Assembly (NCBI RefSeq): GCF_030014915.1
Contig: NZ_JAGIXS010000001.1
Location: forward strand, 1,240,001 to 1,304,000
DNA: 64,000 nt
Reading direction: 5' to 3'
Source of the DNA: Pelomonas sp. V22
GTDB taxonomy: Bacteria > Pseudomonadota > Gammaproteobacteria > Burkholderiales > Burkholderiaceae_C
The position numbers were made by a program, and so were the translations under genes. The notes under the pieces were generated by a model. That model had not been told where the DNA came from, made no database searches, and worked only from the letters and a program-made list of their open reading frames with translations. Below are positions 17,144-25,650 of the stretch, in pieces. The stretch's first letter is position 1, and each line of letters starts with the position of its first letter.

Positions 17144-18325
17144 TCAGGCGCCGGCGCCCTGCACGATCTCGCGCACGGCCGTGATCACGCGCTGCACGTC
17201 GGCCTCCGTCATCGCCGTGTAGAGCGGGATGCTCAGCATGCGTTCGTAGGCCTTCTGCGAATGCGGGAACTGCTCGGGACGCAAGTGATAGCGGTCGCGC
17301 CAGTAGGGCTGCAGGTGCAGCGGGATGTAGTGCACGCTGCAGCCGATGCCACGGGCATACATCTGCTCGATGAAGACATCGCGTTCGATCTCGAGATCGT
17401 CCGCCAGGCGCAGCACGAAAAGGTGCCAGGAATGCGTGTCGCCCTCGATGGGCAGAGGTGGCATCACGAGCGGCAAATCGGCAAAAGCCTCCAGGTACTG
17501 CTGCGCGATCTGCTCGCGCCGGGCCTGGAAGGCCGGGATGCGCTTGAGCTGGTGGATGCCCAGCGCGGCGGCGATGTCGGTCAGGTTGTACTTGAAGCCC
17601 GGCGCCACGATCTCGTAGTACCAGCTCGGCACCTTGGCGGTGAAGCGGTCGAAGGCATCGCGGTTGATGCCGTGCAGGCGCATCACCTTGGCGCGCTTGG
17701 CCAGCTCGGCATTGCGCGTCACCAGCATGCCGCCCTCGCCCGTCGTCATGGTCTTGTTGGCGTAGAAGCTGAACACCGTGGCATCGCTGCCCATGGTGCC
17801 TATCAGCTCCTTCTCCATGGTGGTGGGCAGGGCATGGGCGGCGTCTTCGACCACACGCAGGCCATGCTTGCGGGCGATGTCGAGGATGGCAATCATGTCC
17901 ACCGCGAGGCCCGCATAGTGCACCGGCACGATGGCCTTGGTACGCGGCGTGATCGCGGCCTCGACCAGCTTGGGGTCGATGTTCAGCGTGGCCGGGTCGA
18001 TGTCCACCAGCACCACGTCGGCACCCAGGTAGCGCACCACCTCGGCGGTGGCGGTGAAGGTGTGGGTGGTGGTGATCACCTCGTCGCCGGGGCCTATGCC
18101 GATGGCTTCCAGCGCCAGGTGCAGGCCCGCCGTGGCCGAGTTGACCGAGATGCACTCGAGCTGCGGCTCACCCAGAAAGGCCGCAAAGTCCTGCTCGAAC
18201 TTGCGCGCCTTGGGGCCGGTCGTGACCCAGCCGGAGCGCAGGGTGTCAACCACCTCGTTGATCTCGTCCTCGCCGATCTCGGGCAGGGCAAAAGGCAGGA
18301 AAGGTTGTGCCGGGGTGTCGCTCAT
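17144..18325 (-). CDS. DegT/DnrJ/EryC1/StrS PLP aminotransferase (PglE/PseC-like)
   Basis: 393 residues, full length for the family. The substrate loop is [18 protein letters not shown], the cofactor contacts are [13 protein letters not shown] and [11 protein letters not shown], and the Schiff-base lysine lies in [16 protein letters not shown]. Enzymes of this type aminate the 4-keto sugar made by PglF/WbpM-type dehydratases, using glutamate. The dehydratase gene is two genes downstream, so a UDP-4-amino-4,6-dideoxy-HexNAc product is the natural inference. The C-terminal [11 protein letters not shown] is typical. An acetyltransferase dedicated to the 4-amino group (PglD) is not adjacent. Confidence 0.9.
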   Translation of the reverse strand: MSDTPAQPFLPFALPEIGEDEINEVVDTLRSGWVTTGPKARKFEQDFAAFLGEPQLECISVNSATAGLHLALEAIGIGPGDEVITTTHTFTATAEVVRYLGADVVLVDIDPATLNIDPKLVEAAITPRTKAIVPVHYAGLAVDMIAILDIARKHGLRVVEDAAHALPTTMEKELIGTMGSDATVFSFYANKTMTTGEGGMLVTRNAELAKRAKVMRLHGINRDAFDRFTAKVPSWYYEIVAPGFKYNLTDIAAALGIHQLKRIPAFQARREQIAQQYLEAFADLPLVMPPLPIEGDTHSWHLFVLRLADDLEIERDVFIEQMYARGIGCSVHYIPLHLQPYWRDRYHLRPEQFPHSQKAYERMLSIPLYTAMTEADVQRVITAVREIVQGAGA

Positions 18326-18346
18326 GGCGGGTCTTCTCGATTCTTG

Positions 18347-18778
18347 TCAGTCCAGCGCGAGCAGGTGCTTTTTCTGAGCACCGCGCACGGCCTGCAGCGG
18401 GATGCTGCGGTCCAGCGTTACCAGGCGCGCATTGCGCGACACGGCCAGCGCCAGCAGATACAGGTCCGTCACCTGGCGCGAGCTCAGCACACGATCCCAT
18501 TGCAGCAGCGTCGGATCGAGCAGGCTCAGCGCATCGGGCCAGAACTCATGCGAGCCATGGGCCACGGCCTGGGCCAGGCGCGCGGCCACCTGGGCCGCCG
18601 GCTGGCTGTTGGGATAGGCCGGCAGCGAGAGCACGCGCAGGCAACCGTTCTGGGTCAGCGGGCAGGAGGCCCAGCCCTTGTCGTGGTTGGCGGCAAACCA
18701 GTCCATGGCCGGGCCATGGTGCAGATGGCCCGCATCGAGCAGGGCCACCAGCATGTTGACGTCCAGCAGCGATCGCAC
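18347..18778 (-). CDS. vapC: PIN-domain ribonuclease toxin (VapC-like)
   Basis: 143 residues from GTG 18778, three bases after the stop of the antitoxin gene. PIN motifs are visible: LLDVNMLVALLD with the first Asp, the TQNGCLRVLS segment typical of this VapC branch, VTDLYLLALAV with a central Asp, and LVTLDRSI with the last Asp. These residues hold Mg2+ for RNA cleavage, usually of tRNA or rRNA in characterised VapCs. The pair sits between two glycan genes of the same orientation, only 21 bases before the aminotransferase start. Confidence 0.85.
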   Translation of the reverse strand: MRSLLDVNMLVALLDAGHLHHGPAMDWFAANHDKGWASCPLTQNGCLRVLSLPAYPNSQPAAQVAARLAQAVAHGSHEFWPDALSLLDPTLLQWDRVLSSRQVTDLYLLALAVSRNARLVTLDRSIPLQAVRGAQKKHLLALD

Positions 18779-18781
18779 GGC

Positions 18782-19036
18782 TCAGAGCCCTTCCGCATCG
18801 CGCAGGGCCTGCACCTGCTCCAGGCTGGTGACAACGCCCGGCTTGGCGGCAAAGGGCTCGAAGCCGGCCACCACCGTGCGCCGCCCGGCCTTCTTGCCCG
18901 GAGCAGCCGGAGCCGCACCGGTCAGCGACATGCGCAACAGCCGCGAAACCACCTGGCCGGCGGTCGCGCCCTCGCGCCGGGCCAGCTCCTTGGCGGCTCG
19001 CAGCAGGTCATCGTCAATCTCGAGTGTGGTGCGCAT
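18782..19036 (-). CDS. vapB: Antitoxin of the VapBC-like pair (ribbon-helix-helix type)
   Basis: 84 residues from ATG 19036. The N-terminus MRTTLEIDDDLLRAAKELA is the typical beta strand plus helix of a ribbon-helix-helix DNA-binding antitoxin. It is followed by a basic linker (APGKKAGRR) and a C-terminal segment expected to wrap around the toxin. An upstream GTG/ATG extension would translate the repeated TGATGC operator region, so the shorter start is preferred. Antitoxins of this class repress their own operon together with the toxin, and a matching repeat is present just upstream (19050-19076). Confidence 0.83.
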   Translation of the reverse strand: MRTTLEIDDDLLRAAKELARREGATAGQVVSRLLRMSLTGAAPAAPGKKAGRRTVVAGFEPFAAKPGVVTSLEQVQALRDAEGL

Positions 19037-19049
19037 GAGGCCTTCTCCT

Positions 19050-19076
19050 GCATCTGATGCGGTGATGCACTGATGC
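19050..19076. promoter_or_regulatory. Candidate autoregulatory operator of the toxin-antitoxin pair
   Basis: TGATGC occurs three times at an exact 8-base period (19055-19060, 19063-19068, 19071-19076). The first copy is also half of a perfect palindrome, GCATC-T-GATGC (19050-19060). The array ends 14 bases before the antitoxin ATG. Short direct repeats near a palindrome in this position are what ribbon-helix-helix antitoxins bind. No promoter boxes are clear, so function is inferred. Confidence 0.5.
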
Positions 19077-19101
19077 AATTCTAGCGTCCGGGCCGTTCAG
19101 G

Positions 19102-19146
19102 CCAATCGGGTCATTGGGGCTATTCGGGCTACTCGGGCTACTCGGG
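19102..19146. repeat. 9-bp tandem repeat covering the end of the methyltransferase gene
   Basis: Five consecutive 9-mers (19102-19146), the last two identical (CTACTCGGG on the plus strand) and the earlier ones degenerating from it. Read on the minus strand each unit is roughly Pro-Glu-stop, so the methyltransferase ends in four in-frame stop codons in a row (TAG, TAG, TAG, TGA). This looks like slippage duplication at the stop codon. Confidence 0.75.
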
Positions 19147-19836
19147 CTTTTGCAAGATCGCCAGCACATGGGTGCGCAGCCAGGGAATGCTGTTGAAGAC
19201 GGTGTAAGCGCCCGGATGCAGGCGGCACACCAGGCGCGCCAGCGGCGGCGCCAGCGTCAGCCGCTGGCTGCTGACCCGGCCGTCAGGGAACAGCTCGCGC
19301 AACCGGCGCAGCGGCACGCCGCGCACATCGGCATTGCGCGGATTGTCGACGATGAAGTCGTACCAGAGCACGGCACCGCCGGGCTTCAGCCAGCGCCACA
19401 TGGCGTCGGCCAGTTGCTGCTGCACGGCATCGCTGAGGATGGAGGAGAAGACGGTGGACTGGAAGACGAAGTCCTGGCTGGCCGGTGCGATGCCGGCCTG
19501 CGTGGCATCTCCGAGCCGCAATTGCACGGCCGGCGGCAGCACGCGCCGCGCCATGTCGAAGCGTTCCTGCAGCAGCTCGATGCCGCACAGATGTTCGGGC
19601 GCAAAGCCGGTGCGCAAGAGCTCCAGCAGATTGCCGCCGGCGCCGCAGCCGACCTCGGTGAGCCGCCAGTCCTGCGGCCGACCAGGGCGCTGTGCCAATT
19701 GCTTCAGCAGCGCCCGTTCGCGCTCCTGCAGCATCTGCCAGACCTCGGGCCTGAGCAGGCTGTAGCGGTCGCCCGCGTCGCGGCGCGCATAGCGCTCGGC
19801 GATGGCGGCAATCTCCTGCTGGCGCTCTTGATTCAT
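19138..19836 (-). CDS. SAM-dependent methyltransferase
   Basis: 232 residues from ATG 19836. Motif I reads LTEVGCGAGGNLLELL, the motif II acidic residue is in LCGIELLQER, and the motif III/IV region is DFVFQSTVFSSI, with LKPGGAVLWYDFI after it. That is a class I methyltransferase of the type found in O-antigen and exopolysaccharide loci. The substrate is unknown. It is the next gene downstream of a WbuB-like glycosyltransferase on the same strand (10-base gap). It ends in a 9-bp repeat tract that supplies several stop codons in frame. Confidence 0.83.
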   Translation of the reverse strand: MNQERQQEIAAIAERYARRDAGDRYSLLRPEVWQMLQERERALLKQLAQRPGRPQDWRLTEVGCGAGGNLLELLRTGFAPEHLCGIELLQERFDMARRVLPPAVQLRLGDATQAGIAPASQDFVFQSTVFSSILSDAVQQQLADAMWRWLKPGGAVLWYDFIVDNPRNADVRGVPLRRLRELFPDGRVSSQRLTLAPPLARLVCRLHPGAYTVFNSIPWLRTHVLAILQKPE

Positions 19837-19846
19837 TGGGTCGGGC

Positions 19847-21061
19847 CTAGTTCAAGGCATTGAGGAACTGCTGGGCCAGCACCGGGTAGGTGTGATTGGC
19901 CAGCACAAACGCACGGCCGCGCAGGCCCATGGCGGCGCGCTGCTCGGAGCTCAGCGCCGCCAGACGCCGCACGCCCTCGGCCACGGCTTGCGCGTCCTCG
20001 GGCGGCACGGTCAGGCCGGCCGCCGCCTCGGCCACCGGGTCATTGCCAGCCTCGACCGAGTGCAGCACGGCGCGCTCGGCCATCATGTAGTCCATCAGCT
20101 TGTTCGGCGCGATGCCAAAGCGGTAGATGGGCGTGCGCTGCCAGCCGATGTAGGCGATGTCGAAGTGGTGCAGCAAGGAAGGGATCTGGCGCTTGGGGAT
20201 GGGCGCGAACATCGCCACGTTCGTGAGGCCTTCGTCACGCACGCGGGCTTCGAGCCGCGCCTTCTCATGGCCGCCGCCCACCAGCACGAGGCTGATCGGC
20301 GCGTCCTTCAAGAGCTTGGCAGCGTCGAGCAGCACGTCCAGCGCATTCGGCAGGCCATGCGAGCCGGCATAGCCCAGCACCAGGCGGCCGGCCGCCTTCT
20401 GGGTGGCCAGGTGGGCCGCCAGCTCGGCGTTCAGCGGCTCGCCCTCGCCTTCCCATTCGTCCAGCGTGATGCCGTTGGGCACGATGTGCAGCTTCTTCAA
20501 ATCGAGGCCATGCGAGGCCATGTGCTGATGCACCTTGGGCAACATGGACACCACCAGGTCCGCGTCACGGTAGGCATCGTTCTCCGCCTTCTGGCACAGC
20601 ATGGCGAACGGGTGGCGCGGTGACATGCCGGAGAGCTCGATGGGCGACAGTGGCCAGAGGTCGTGCACCTCGTAGACCAGCTTGGCCTTGGCAAGCCGCG
20701 CGACCTTGCGCGCCACCCAGATGTCCATCGGATAGGTCGAGGAAGCAATCACCGCATCGGGCCGGAACTCGCGCGCCAGTGCTTCGGCGTCGCCGCTGAC
20801 CTGGCGGCAAAAGGACCAGATGTTGCGCACGCGGCCGAGGCCATTGCCCTGGTACTTCGGGGTCGGATACCAGCAGTAGGAGATTCCGTCGATCTCCTCG
20901 CCCATCTTGCTCGGCTGGGTGCTGCGCACATGCGAGAACGAGGCCGCCAGGATCAGCACCTGGTGGCCCTGGCGCACCCATTCGCGCGCCAGGTAGTAGG
21001 GCCGGTATTCCATGCCCAGCTCGGGTGAGCCGGCGTAGTGATTGATCAGCAAGAGCCTCAA
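19847..21061 (-). CDS. Glycosyltransferase family 4, WbuB-like
   Basis: 404 residues. The start is TTG 21061, within a TTGA overlap with the previous stop and preceded by GAAGGG. It gives MRLLLINHYAGSPELGMEY, the normal N-terminus of WbuB-like enzymes, and no ATG fits. The acceptor domain has VYEVHDLWPLSP, the hinge HIVPNGI, and the donor domain LVLGYAGSHGLPNALDVLLDA with FGIAPNKLMDYMMAERAV near the C-terminus. Members of this group transfer deoxy-acetamido sugars such as FucNAc in O-antigen synthesis. That would suit a cluster making 6-deoxy and diacetamido sugars, though the donor is unproven. Confidence 0.88.
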   Translation of the reverse strand: MRLLLINHYAGSPELGMEYRPYYLAREWVRQGHQVLILAASFSHVRSTQPSKMGEEIDGISYCWYPTPKYQGNGLGRVRNIWSFCRQVSGDAEALAREFRPDAVIASSTYPMDIWVARKVARLAKAKLVYEVHDLWPLSPIELSGMSPRHPFAMLCQKAENDAYRDADLVVSMLPKVHQHMASHGLDLKKLHIVPNGITLDEWEGEGEPLNAELAAHLATQKAAGRLVLGYAGSHGLPNALDVLLDAAKLLKDAPISLVLVGGGHEKARLEARVRDEGLTNVAMFAPIPKRQIPSLLHHFDIAYIGWQRTPIYRFGIAPNKLMDYMMAERAVLHSVEAGNDPVAEAAAGLTVPPEDAQAVAEGVRRLAALSSEQRAAMGLRGRAFVLANHTYPVLAQQFLNALN

Positions 21062-22128
21062 GGGGCTTTCCCTTCGATGTGCTTCAGACGTTCAAGAAAT
21101 CGGTCGACGGCCGGGGCGAACAGGCCGTGCTCGGCCACCCAGGCACGGTTGGCAGCGCCCGCTGCGGCCGGGTCCGCCAGGCTCGCCAGTTGCGAAGGCA
21201 GGGCCGCATCGTCGCGCAGGATCAGGCCCTGGCCGGCACCCTCGCCCACCAGCTCGTGGTTGGCCGGCAGGTCCGAGAGTATCGGCAGGCATTCATGGGC
21301 CATGGCCTCCAGCACCGAGACCGCCACCGAGTCGCTCTGCGGCAGGCTCAGGTACCAGCAGGAACGGGCATAGAAGCCGCCCTGCGTCTTGGCATCGAGC
21401 CGGCCGACGAACTCGACCTTGGCCGCGAGGCCCAGGTCGCGCACCTGCTGCGCCAGTTGGCCACGCAGGCTGCCGTCATTGGCCACCACAAGACGCGCCT
21501 CGGGCTGCAGCGCGGCCACGGCCGCAAAGGCGGTGATCACACGCTCGGGCGCATAGATAGGCTCCAGGCCCCGGTTCGCGAAGAACAGCCAGGGCTGCTT
21601 CTTCGCGCCCTGCTTGGGCAGGGCTTCCAGGCCGAAGGGGAAGGTCATCACCTCGCCCGCACCCAGCACCGTCATCTGCGCCGCCATGTGGCGCGAATCG
21701 GAGGTGGTGATCGCGCAGGCGCGCAGCACGCGCTCCGTCAGCCAGCGGTAGGCGGCGCCCTGCCAGGGCGTGACCAGGATGTCACTGCCCCAGGCCGAGC
21801 CGGCGATGCGCGCGCGCAACCGCCAGCCGCGCTTGGCCGCCCAGGCCAGCGTGCCGTGCGAGGTGAGGTAATGGGCATGCAGCCAGTCTGCATCGACCCG
21901 GGCCAACCACCGCCCCAGCATCGGCAGTTTGGCCAGCACGGCGATGTTGCCGCCTCGGTGGGCCGGATCGGTGTTCATGGCGAGCCGCCGCTCGGCCGGC
22001 ACCAGGGCCTCGAACTCCGGCGTGAAGCCGCGCGACGACGCCGCCCACAGCTCGACGCGCGGCTGCAGCGCCCGCGCCCACTTGAGCAGGTGCGGGCTCT
22101 CGCCATCACCGATCAGGACCAGCTTCAT
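21058..22128 (-). CDS. Glycosyltransferase family 4 (GT-B)
   Basis: 356 residues from ATG 22128, coupled by ATGA to the upstream acyltransferase. The N-terminus MKLVLIGDGESPHLLKWARAL and the segment DWLHAHYLTSHGTLAW form the acceptor domain. The donor domain has EFVGRLDAKTQGGFYARS and SLPQSDSVAVSVLEAMAHECLPIL, an EX7E-like signature in which the first acid is Asp. It belongs to a four-gene coupled run (flippase, acyltransferase, this gene, WbuB-like transferase). Confidence 0.85.
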   Translation of the reverse strand: MKLVLIGDGESPHLLKWARALQPRVELWAASSRGFTPEFEALVPAERRLAMNTDPAHRGGNIAVLAKLPMLGRWLARVDADWLHAHYLTSHGTLAWAAKRGWRLRARIAGSAWGSDILVTPWQGAAYRWLTERVLRACAITTSDSRHMAAQMTVLGAGEVMTFPFGLEALPKQGAKKQPWLFFANRGLEPIYAPERVITAFAAVAALQPEARLVVANDGSLRGQLAQQVRDLGLAAKVEFVGRLDAKTQGGFYARSCWYLSLPQSDSVAVSVLEAMAHECLPILSDLPANHELVGEGAGQGLILRDDAALPSQLASLADPAAAGAANRAWVAEHGLFAPAVDRFLERLKHIEGKAP

Positions 22129-22718
22129 CGATGGAGGTCCGGCAGCTCGCCGGCCCAGGCCTCGTAGTGCGCGGCCATCCAGGGATAGCGGCCCAGCAGT
22201 TCGGCATCGCGGTGGCGCACATCGCCGATCTGCACGGCCGGCTGGCCCTGCATGATGGCGAAATCAGGCACCTCGCCGCGCACCTGCGAATAGGCGCAGA
22301 TCACGCAGCCCTTGCCGATGTTGGCGCCCGATTCGATCAGGCTGTGCGGGCCGACGAAGCTGTAGGCGCCGATGCGGATCGGTGCCTTCAGATAGCCGGG
22401 CGGCGGGCCCGTGTGCTCCACATAGGCCCGACCCAAGAGACGTATCGAACGGTGCGAGCTGTGCGTGACGATGGAGACGAAGTTGGTGATCTGAACGCCC
22501 TCTTCGATGTCCAGGCCCGCCGTGGCGTCGATGAAGTTGAACTGGCCGATGAAGACATGGTCGGCCAGCCGCAGGCCCGATTCGCCATCGATGCAGGTAC
22601 TGGGCGCCACGCGCGTGTGCGGCAGGTACTCGCCGCGCGCGCCGCGCTCGCCGAAAACCATGCGGTAGAAAAGACTGCGCCACAGCAGGCGCCGGCAACG
22701 GTTCAGGATCGCTCTCAT
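22125..22718 (-). CDS. Hexapeptide-repeat acyltransferase (left-handed beta-helix)
   Basis: 197 residues from ATG 22718, overlapping the flippase stop by four bases. A hydrophobic/basic N-terminal helix precedes hexapeptide coils from about residue 60 to 165 (EGVQITNFVSIVTHSS, APIRIGAYSFVGPHSLIESGANIGKGCVICAYSQV), ending in FAIMQGQPAVQIGD. This fits a sugar O- or N-acetyltransferase. It is a candidate for the missing PglD-like step on the 4-amino sugar, but cap/wcaB-like O-acetylation is equally likely. Confidence 0.82.
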   Translation of the reverse strand: MRAILNRCRRLLWRSLFYRMVFGERGARGEYLPHTRVAPSTCIDGESGLRLADHVFIGQFNFIDATAGLDIEEGVQITNFVSIVTHSSHRSIRLLGRAYVEHTGPPPGYLKAPIRIGAYSFVGPHSLIESGANIGKGCVICAYSQVRGEVPDFAIMQGQPAVQIGDVRHRDAELLGRYPWMAAHYEAWAGELPDLHR

Positions 22719-23941
22719 GCTCGTTCCTCATGCCTCCAATGCGCCAGCGACCAGAAAAAGTAGCTGAAGTAGAGCAGCATCGCTGCCGACACGCCCCAGG
22801 CCGCGCCGATCAGGCCGCCGATCTTCAATCCTGCGGCCAGGCCGACGACAAACATCAGCTGCCCCACCAGCGCAAGCCGCAGGGCCCAGCCCTGCGCGCC
22901 CCAGGCCATGGTGGCGACCGACAGCGGCGAGGCGATGAAATGCATGGCGATGTAGGGCGCCAGCGCGCGCGCCAGCATGCCGGCATCGACCCAGCGCTCG
23001 CCGAACACGCGGGCGAACAGCCAGGGCCCCCACAGCAGCAGCACGATCATCAGCGGCAGGGCGAGGCCGATCAGCACCGCCATCGTGCGGCGCACGGCAT
23101 AGAGGCCCTCGGCCGGCGTGGCAGCGCTCACGAGGCGCGGGTACAGCGTCTGCGACAGGGCGCCACCCACGAGGCCGGCCGGCGCCTTCAGATAGCGCAG
23201 GGCCAAGGCCCAGTAACCGGCCGAGGCCTCGCCCGACCAGGCGGTGATCAGGATCAGGGCCAGGCTGTCCTGCAGCGCGCCGGCAAAGGCGTGCGGCGTG
23301 TTGAGCAGAGGGAAGTCGCGATGCTTGAGCGCCATGGCCTTCAGGGCCTCGCCAGGCTGCTTCCACACCGCAGCCCAGCCGCCCTCGGGGCTGGGCCGGC
23401 TCAGCATCAGCGCGGCCGCCAGCGCGGCGAGGATGGGGCCGAGCAGCAGACCCAGAGCGCCGGCCTGCAAGAGGCCCAGCACGACCTGGGCGGCCGAGCC
23501 GCCGCCGTACTGCAGCACACGCGCCGCCGCCAGCGCCTTGAAGCGCTCGGCCCGCGTGGCCCACAGCGTCAGCCACTGCGTCAGCGCACCGGCCGCCACG
23601 GCCAGCGGCAGCCACCAAGCCAGGCTCAGGTCTTGCACCAGCAGCAGCACGCCGGCCACCACGGCAGACACGGCCAGCACACCGAGCAACACGCGCGCGC
23701 ACAGCCCCATCAGCAAGGCGGCGGGGCCGGCCTCGCGCTCCAGCGGCAGCGCGAATTCATAGCGCGCGCAGCCGACCACCGCGAGGTTGGTCGCCAGGGT
23801 CCAGACGAAGGAGAACTGGCCGAACTCGGTCGGCGAATACAGGCGCGTCAGCCAAGGACCGAGCAGCAGCGGCAGCAACTGCGCCAAGGCACCGCCAGCC
23901 AGCAGGGTCAGCGTGCTGCGCAGCAGCCCCTTCTCTGTCAT
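22715..23941 (-). CDS. Lipid-linked oligosaccharide flippase (Wzx/RfbX type)
   Basis: 408 residues from ATG 23941. Twelve or so membrane helices run the whole length. The N-terminus LLRSTLTLLAGGALAQLLPLLLGPWLTRLYSPTEFGQFS, broken by short loops, is the classic start of Wzx proteins (PTEFG motif), and a charged loop lies near the middle. It should flip undecaprenyl-PP-linked repeat units to the periplasm. It lies 7 bases downstream of wlbC and is coupled to the acyltransferase that follows. It is a clearer Wzx than the protein at 12150-13412. Confidence 0.88.
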   Translation of the reverse strand: MTEKGLLRSTLTLLAGGALAQLLPLLLGPWLTRLYSPTEFGQFSFVWTLATNLAVVGCARYEFALPLEREAGPAALLMGLCARVLLGVLAVSAVVAGVLLLVQDLSLAWWLPLAVAAGALTQWLTLWATRAERFKALAAARVLQYGGGSAAQVVLGLLQAGALGLLLGPILAALAAALMLSRPSPEGGWAAVWKQPGEALKAMALKHRDFPLLNTPHAFAGALQDSLALILITAWSGEASAGYWALALRYLKAPAGLVGGALSQTLYPRLVSAATPAEGLYAVRRTMAVLIGLALPLMIVLLLWGPWLFARVFGERWVDAGMLARALAPYIAMHFIASPLSVATMAWGAQGWALRLALVGQLMFVVGLAAGLKIGGLIGAAWGVSAAMLLYFSYFFWSLAHWRHEERA

Positions 23942-23948
23942 CGGCAAG

Positions 23949-25043
23949 TCAACCGAGGGCTTGCGCCAGGGCCGCGATGACCGCGTCCTGCTGGGCTTCG
24001 CTCAGGTCGGCACTCATGGGCAGGCTCATCACGCGGGCGGCCGCAGCCTCGGACTGCGGCAGGCTGAGGTCGGGCCGCGCGTAGGCCGGCTGCTGGTGCA
24101 GCGGCTTGGGATAGTGGATGGCGGTGGGGATGCCGGCGGCGGTCAAGGCCTTCTGCAACTCCGCACGGCCCTCCACCATCACGGTGAACTGGGCCCAGAC
24201 GCAGTCCCGGTCGGCACGCACGGCCAGGCGCTGCAGCGGCAGGCTGGCGAGCTGCTGTTGATAGCGCGCACCGATCTCCCGGCGGCGCTGCAACTCCCAC
24301 TCGAAGCGCTCCAGCTTCGCGAGCACGATGGCGCATTGCAGCGTGTCCATGCGGCCGCCAACGCCGACGCGCGTGTGCGTGTAACGCTGGCTCTGGCCGT
24401 GGATGCGGATCTCGCGGGCCGCCTGGGCCAGCGCGTCGTCGTCGGTGAACAGTGCGCCGCCATCGCCATAGCAGCCCAAGGGCTTGCTGGGGAAGAAGCT
24501 GGTGGCGCCCCAGGTCGAGAGGCCGCAGCTCCTCTTGTGCTTGTAGCTGGCGCCGAAGCTCTGTGCCGCGTCCTCGATCACCGGGATGTTGCCGTGGCGG
24601 GCCGCGATGGCATTGACCTCGTCCATGTCGCAGACCTGGCCGTAGAGGCTGACCGGCATGATGGCTCGCGTGCGCGGCGTGATCAGCGCTTCGATCTTGC
24701 TCGCATCGATATTGCAGGTGTCGGGCTCGATGTCGGCATAGACCGGCACACCGCCCAAGAGCACGATGACCTCAACCGTCGCGGCGAAGGTGAAAGGCGT
24801 GGTGATCACCTCATCGCCAGGTTTGAAGTCCATCGCCATCAGCGCGATCAGCAGGGCCTCCGTGCCACTGGAAACGGTGATGCAGTGCTTGACGCCCACG
24901 AAGGCGGCGAGCTTCTCCTCCAGCTCCTTGACCTCGGGGCCCATGATGTACTGGCCATGGTCCAGCACCTTCTGCATGCGGTCGGCGATGGGATCGCGCA
25001 AGGCCTGGTACTGGGCCTTGAGGTCGATGAAGGGAATGCTCAA
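23949..25043 (-). CDS. wlbC: UDP-3-keto-GlcNAc-uronate 3-aminotransferase, WlbC/WbpE
   Basis: 364 residues of the DegT/DnrJ family. The start is TTG 25043, in a TTGA overlap with wlbB and preceded by a good AAGGAG 7 bases upstream, giving [19 protein letters not shown] as in WbpE. PLP motifs are [25 protein letters not shown] and the lysine in [17 protein letters not shown]. WbpE/WlbC aminates the 3-keto sugar formed by WlbA/WbpB, with glutamate as donor. It follows wlbA and wlbB directly in the same order as the Bordetella wlb locus, which makes this assignment stronger than for a lone DegT protein. Confidence 0.92.
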   Translation of the reverse strand: MSIPFIDLKAQYQALRDPIADRMQKVLDHGQYIMGPEVKELEEKLAAFVGVKHCITVSSGTEALLIALMAMDFKPGDEVITTPFTFAATVEVIVLLGGVPVYADIEPDTCNIDASKIEALITPRTRAIMPVSLYGQVCDMDEVNAIAARHGNIPVIEDAAQSFGASYKHKRSCGLSTWGATSFFPSKPLGCYGDGGALFTDDDALAQAAREIRIHGQSQRYTHTRVGVGGRMDTLQCAIVLAKLERFEWELQRRREIGARYQQQLASLPLQRLAVRADRDCVWAQFTVMVEGRAELQKALTAAGIPTAIHYPKPLHQQPAYARPDLSLPQSEAAAARVMSLPMSADLSEAQQDAVIAALAQALG

Positions 25044-25648
25044 GAACGATCTCCTTGGCGAGCCAGGGCCACGCCATCAGGCCCCAGTCGATAAACATCG
25101 CCGGTCTGCTTGCACTCGGCATAGCAAAGGTCCGTGTCGGTGGGCAAAGCGAGAGGCAGGTCAAGCCGCTCCCCATGCCGGGTCATCCAGCCAATCTGGC
25201 GTGCAGGCACGCCGACCACCAGGGCAAATGGCGCAACGTCCGCATTGACGACAGCACCAGCGCCGACGAATGCATAAGCGCCAATCGTGGTTCCACAGAC
25301 GATGGTGCAGTTGGCACCCAGCGTGGCGCCCTGCCTCACCAGCGTGCGGCGGTACTCGTTCTTGCGGGCCACGGCGGCACGCGGGTTGTAGACGTTGGTG
25401 AAGACCATGGACGGACCGCAGAACACATCGTCCTCCAGCGTCACCGCGTCGTAGACCGAGACGTTGTTCTGGATGCGCACGTTGTCGCCGATGCTCACGT
25501 CATTGCCGACGTAGACGCCCTGCCCCAGCGAGCAGCCCGCGCCAATGCGGGCGCCTGGGCTCACGTGGGCGAAGTGCCAGACCTTGGTGCCTTCGCCCAG
25601 CTGTGCGCCGTCATCGACGATGGCAGATTCATGCTTCCAGAAAGTCAT
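25040..25648 (-). CDS. wlbB: UDP-3-amino-GlcNAc-uronate N-acetyltransferase, WlbB/WbpD
   Basis: 202 residues. Hexapeptide coils fill the protein ([37 protein letters not shown]), followed by the highly conserved WbpD block containing [36 protein letters not shown] and [13 protein letters not shown]. It acetylates the 3-amino group to give UDP-2,3-diacetamido-2,3-dideoxy-glucuronate, using acetyl-CoA. It sits between wlbA (stop 3 bases upstream of this ATG) and wlbC (TTGA overlap). Confidence 0.93.
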   Translation of the reverse strand: MTFWKHESAIVDDGAQLGEGTKVWHFAHVSPGARIGAGCSLGQGVYVGNDVSIGDNVRIQNNVSVYDAVTLEDDVFCGPSMVFTNVYNPRAAVARKNEYRRTLVRQGATLGANCTIVCGTTIGAYAFVGAGAVVNADVAPFALVVGVPARQIGWMTRHGERLDLPLALPTDTDLCYAECKQTGDVYRLGPDGVALARQGDRS

Positions 25649-25650
25649 CT

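Noticed and set aside
16910-19057. 715-residue plus-strand frame over the sugar transferase, aminotransferase and toxin-antitoxin genes
   Set aside because: It runs antisense across four real genes with clear motifs. Long antisense frames are common in this codon usage.
19037-19078. Antitoxin start 14 codons upstream
   Set aside because: It would translate the phased TGATGC repeat, which looks like an operator, and the ribbon-helix-helix fold starts exactly at ATG 19036.
19102-19146. CRISPR-like or larger repeat array
   Set aside because: The unit is only 9 bases with no spacers. It is a simple tandem duplication at a stop codon.
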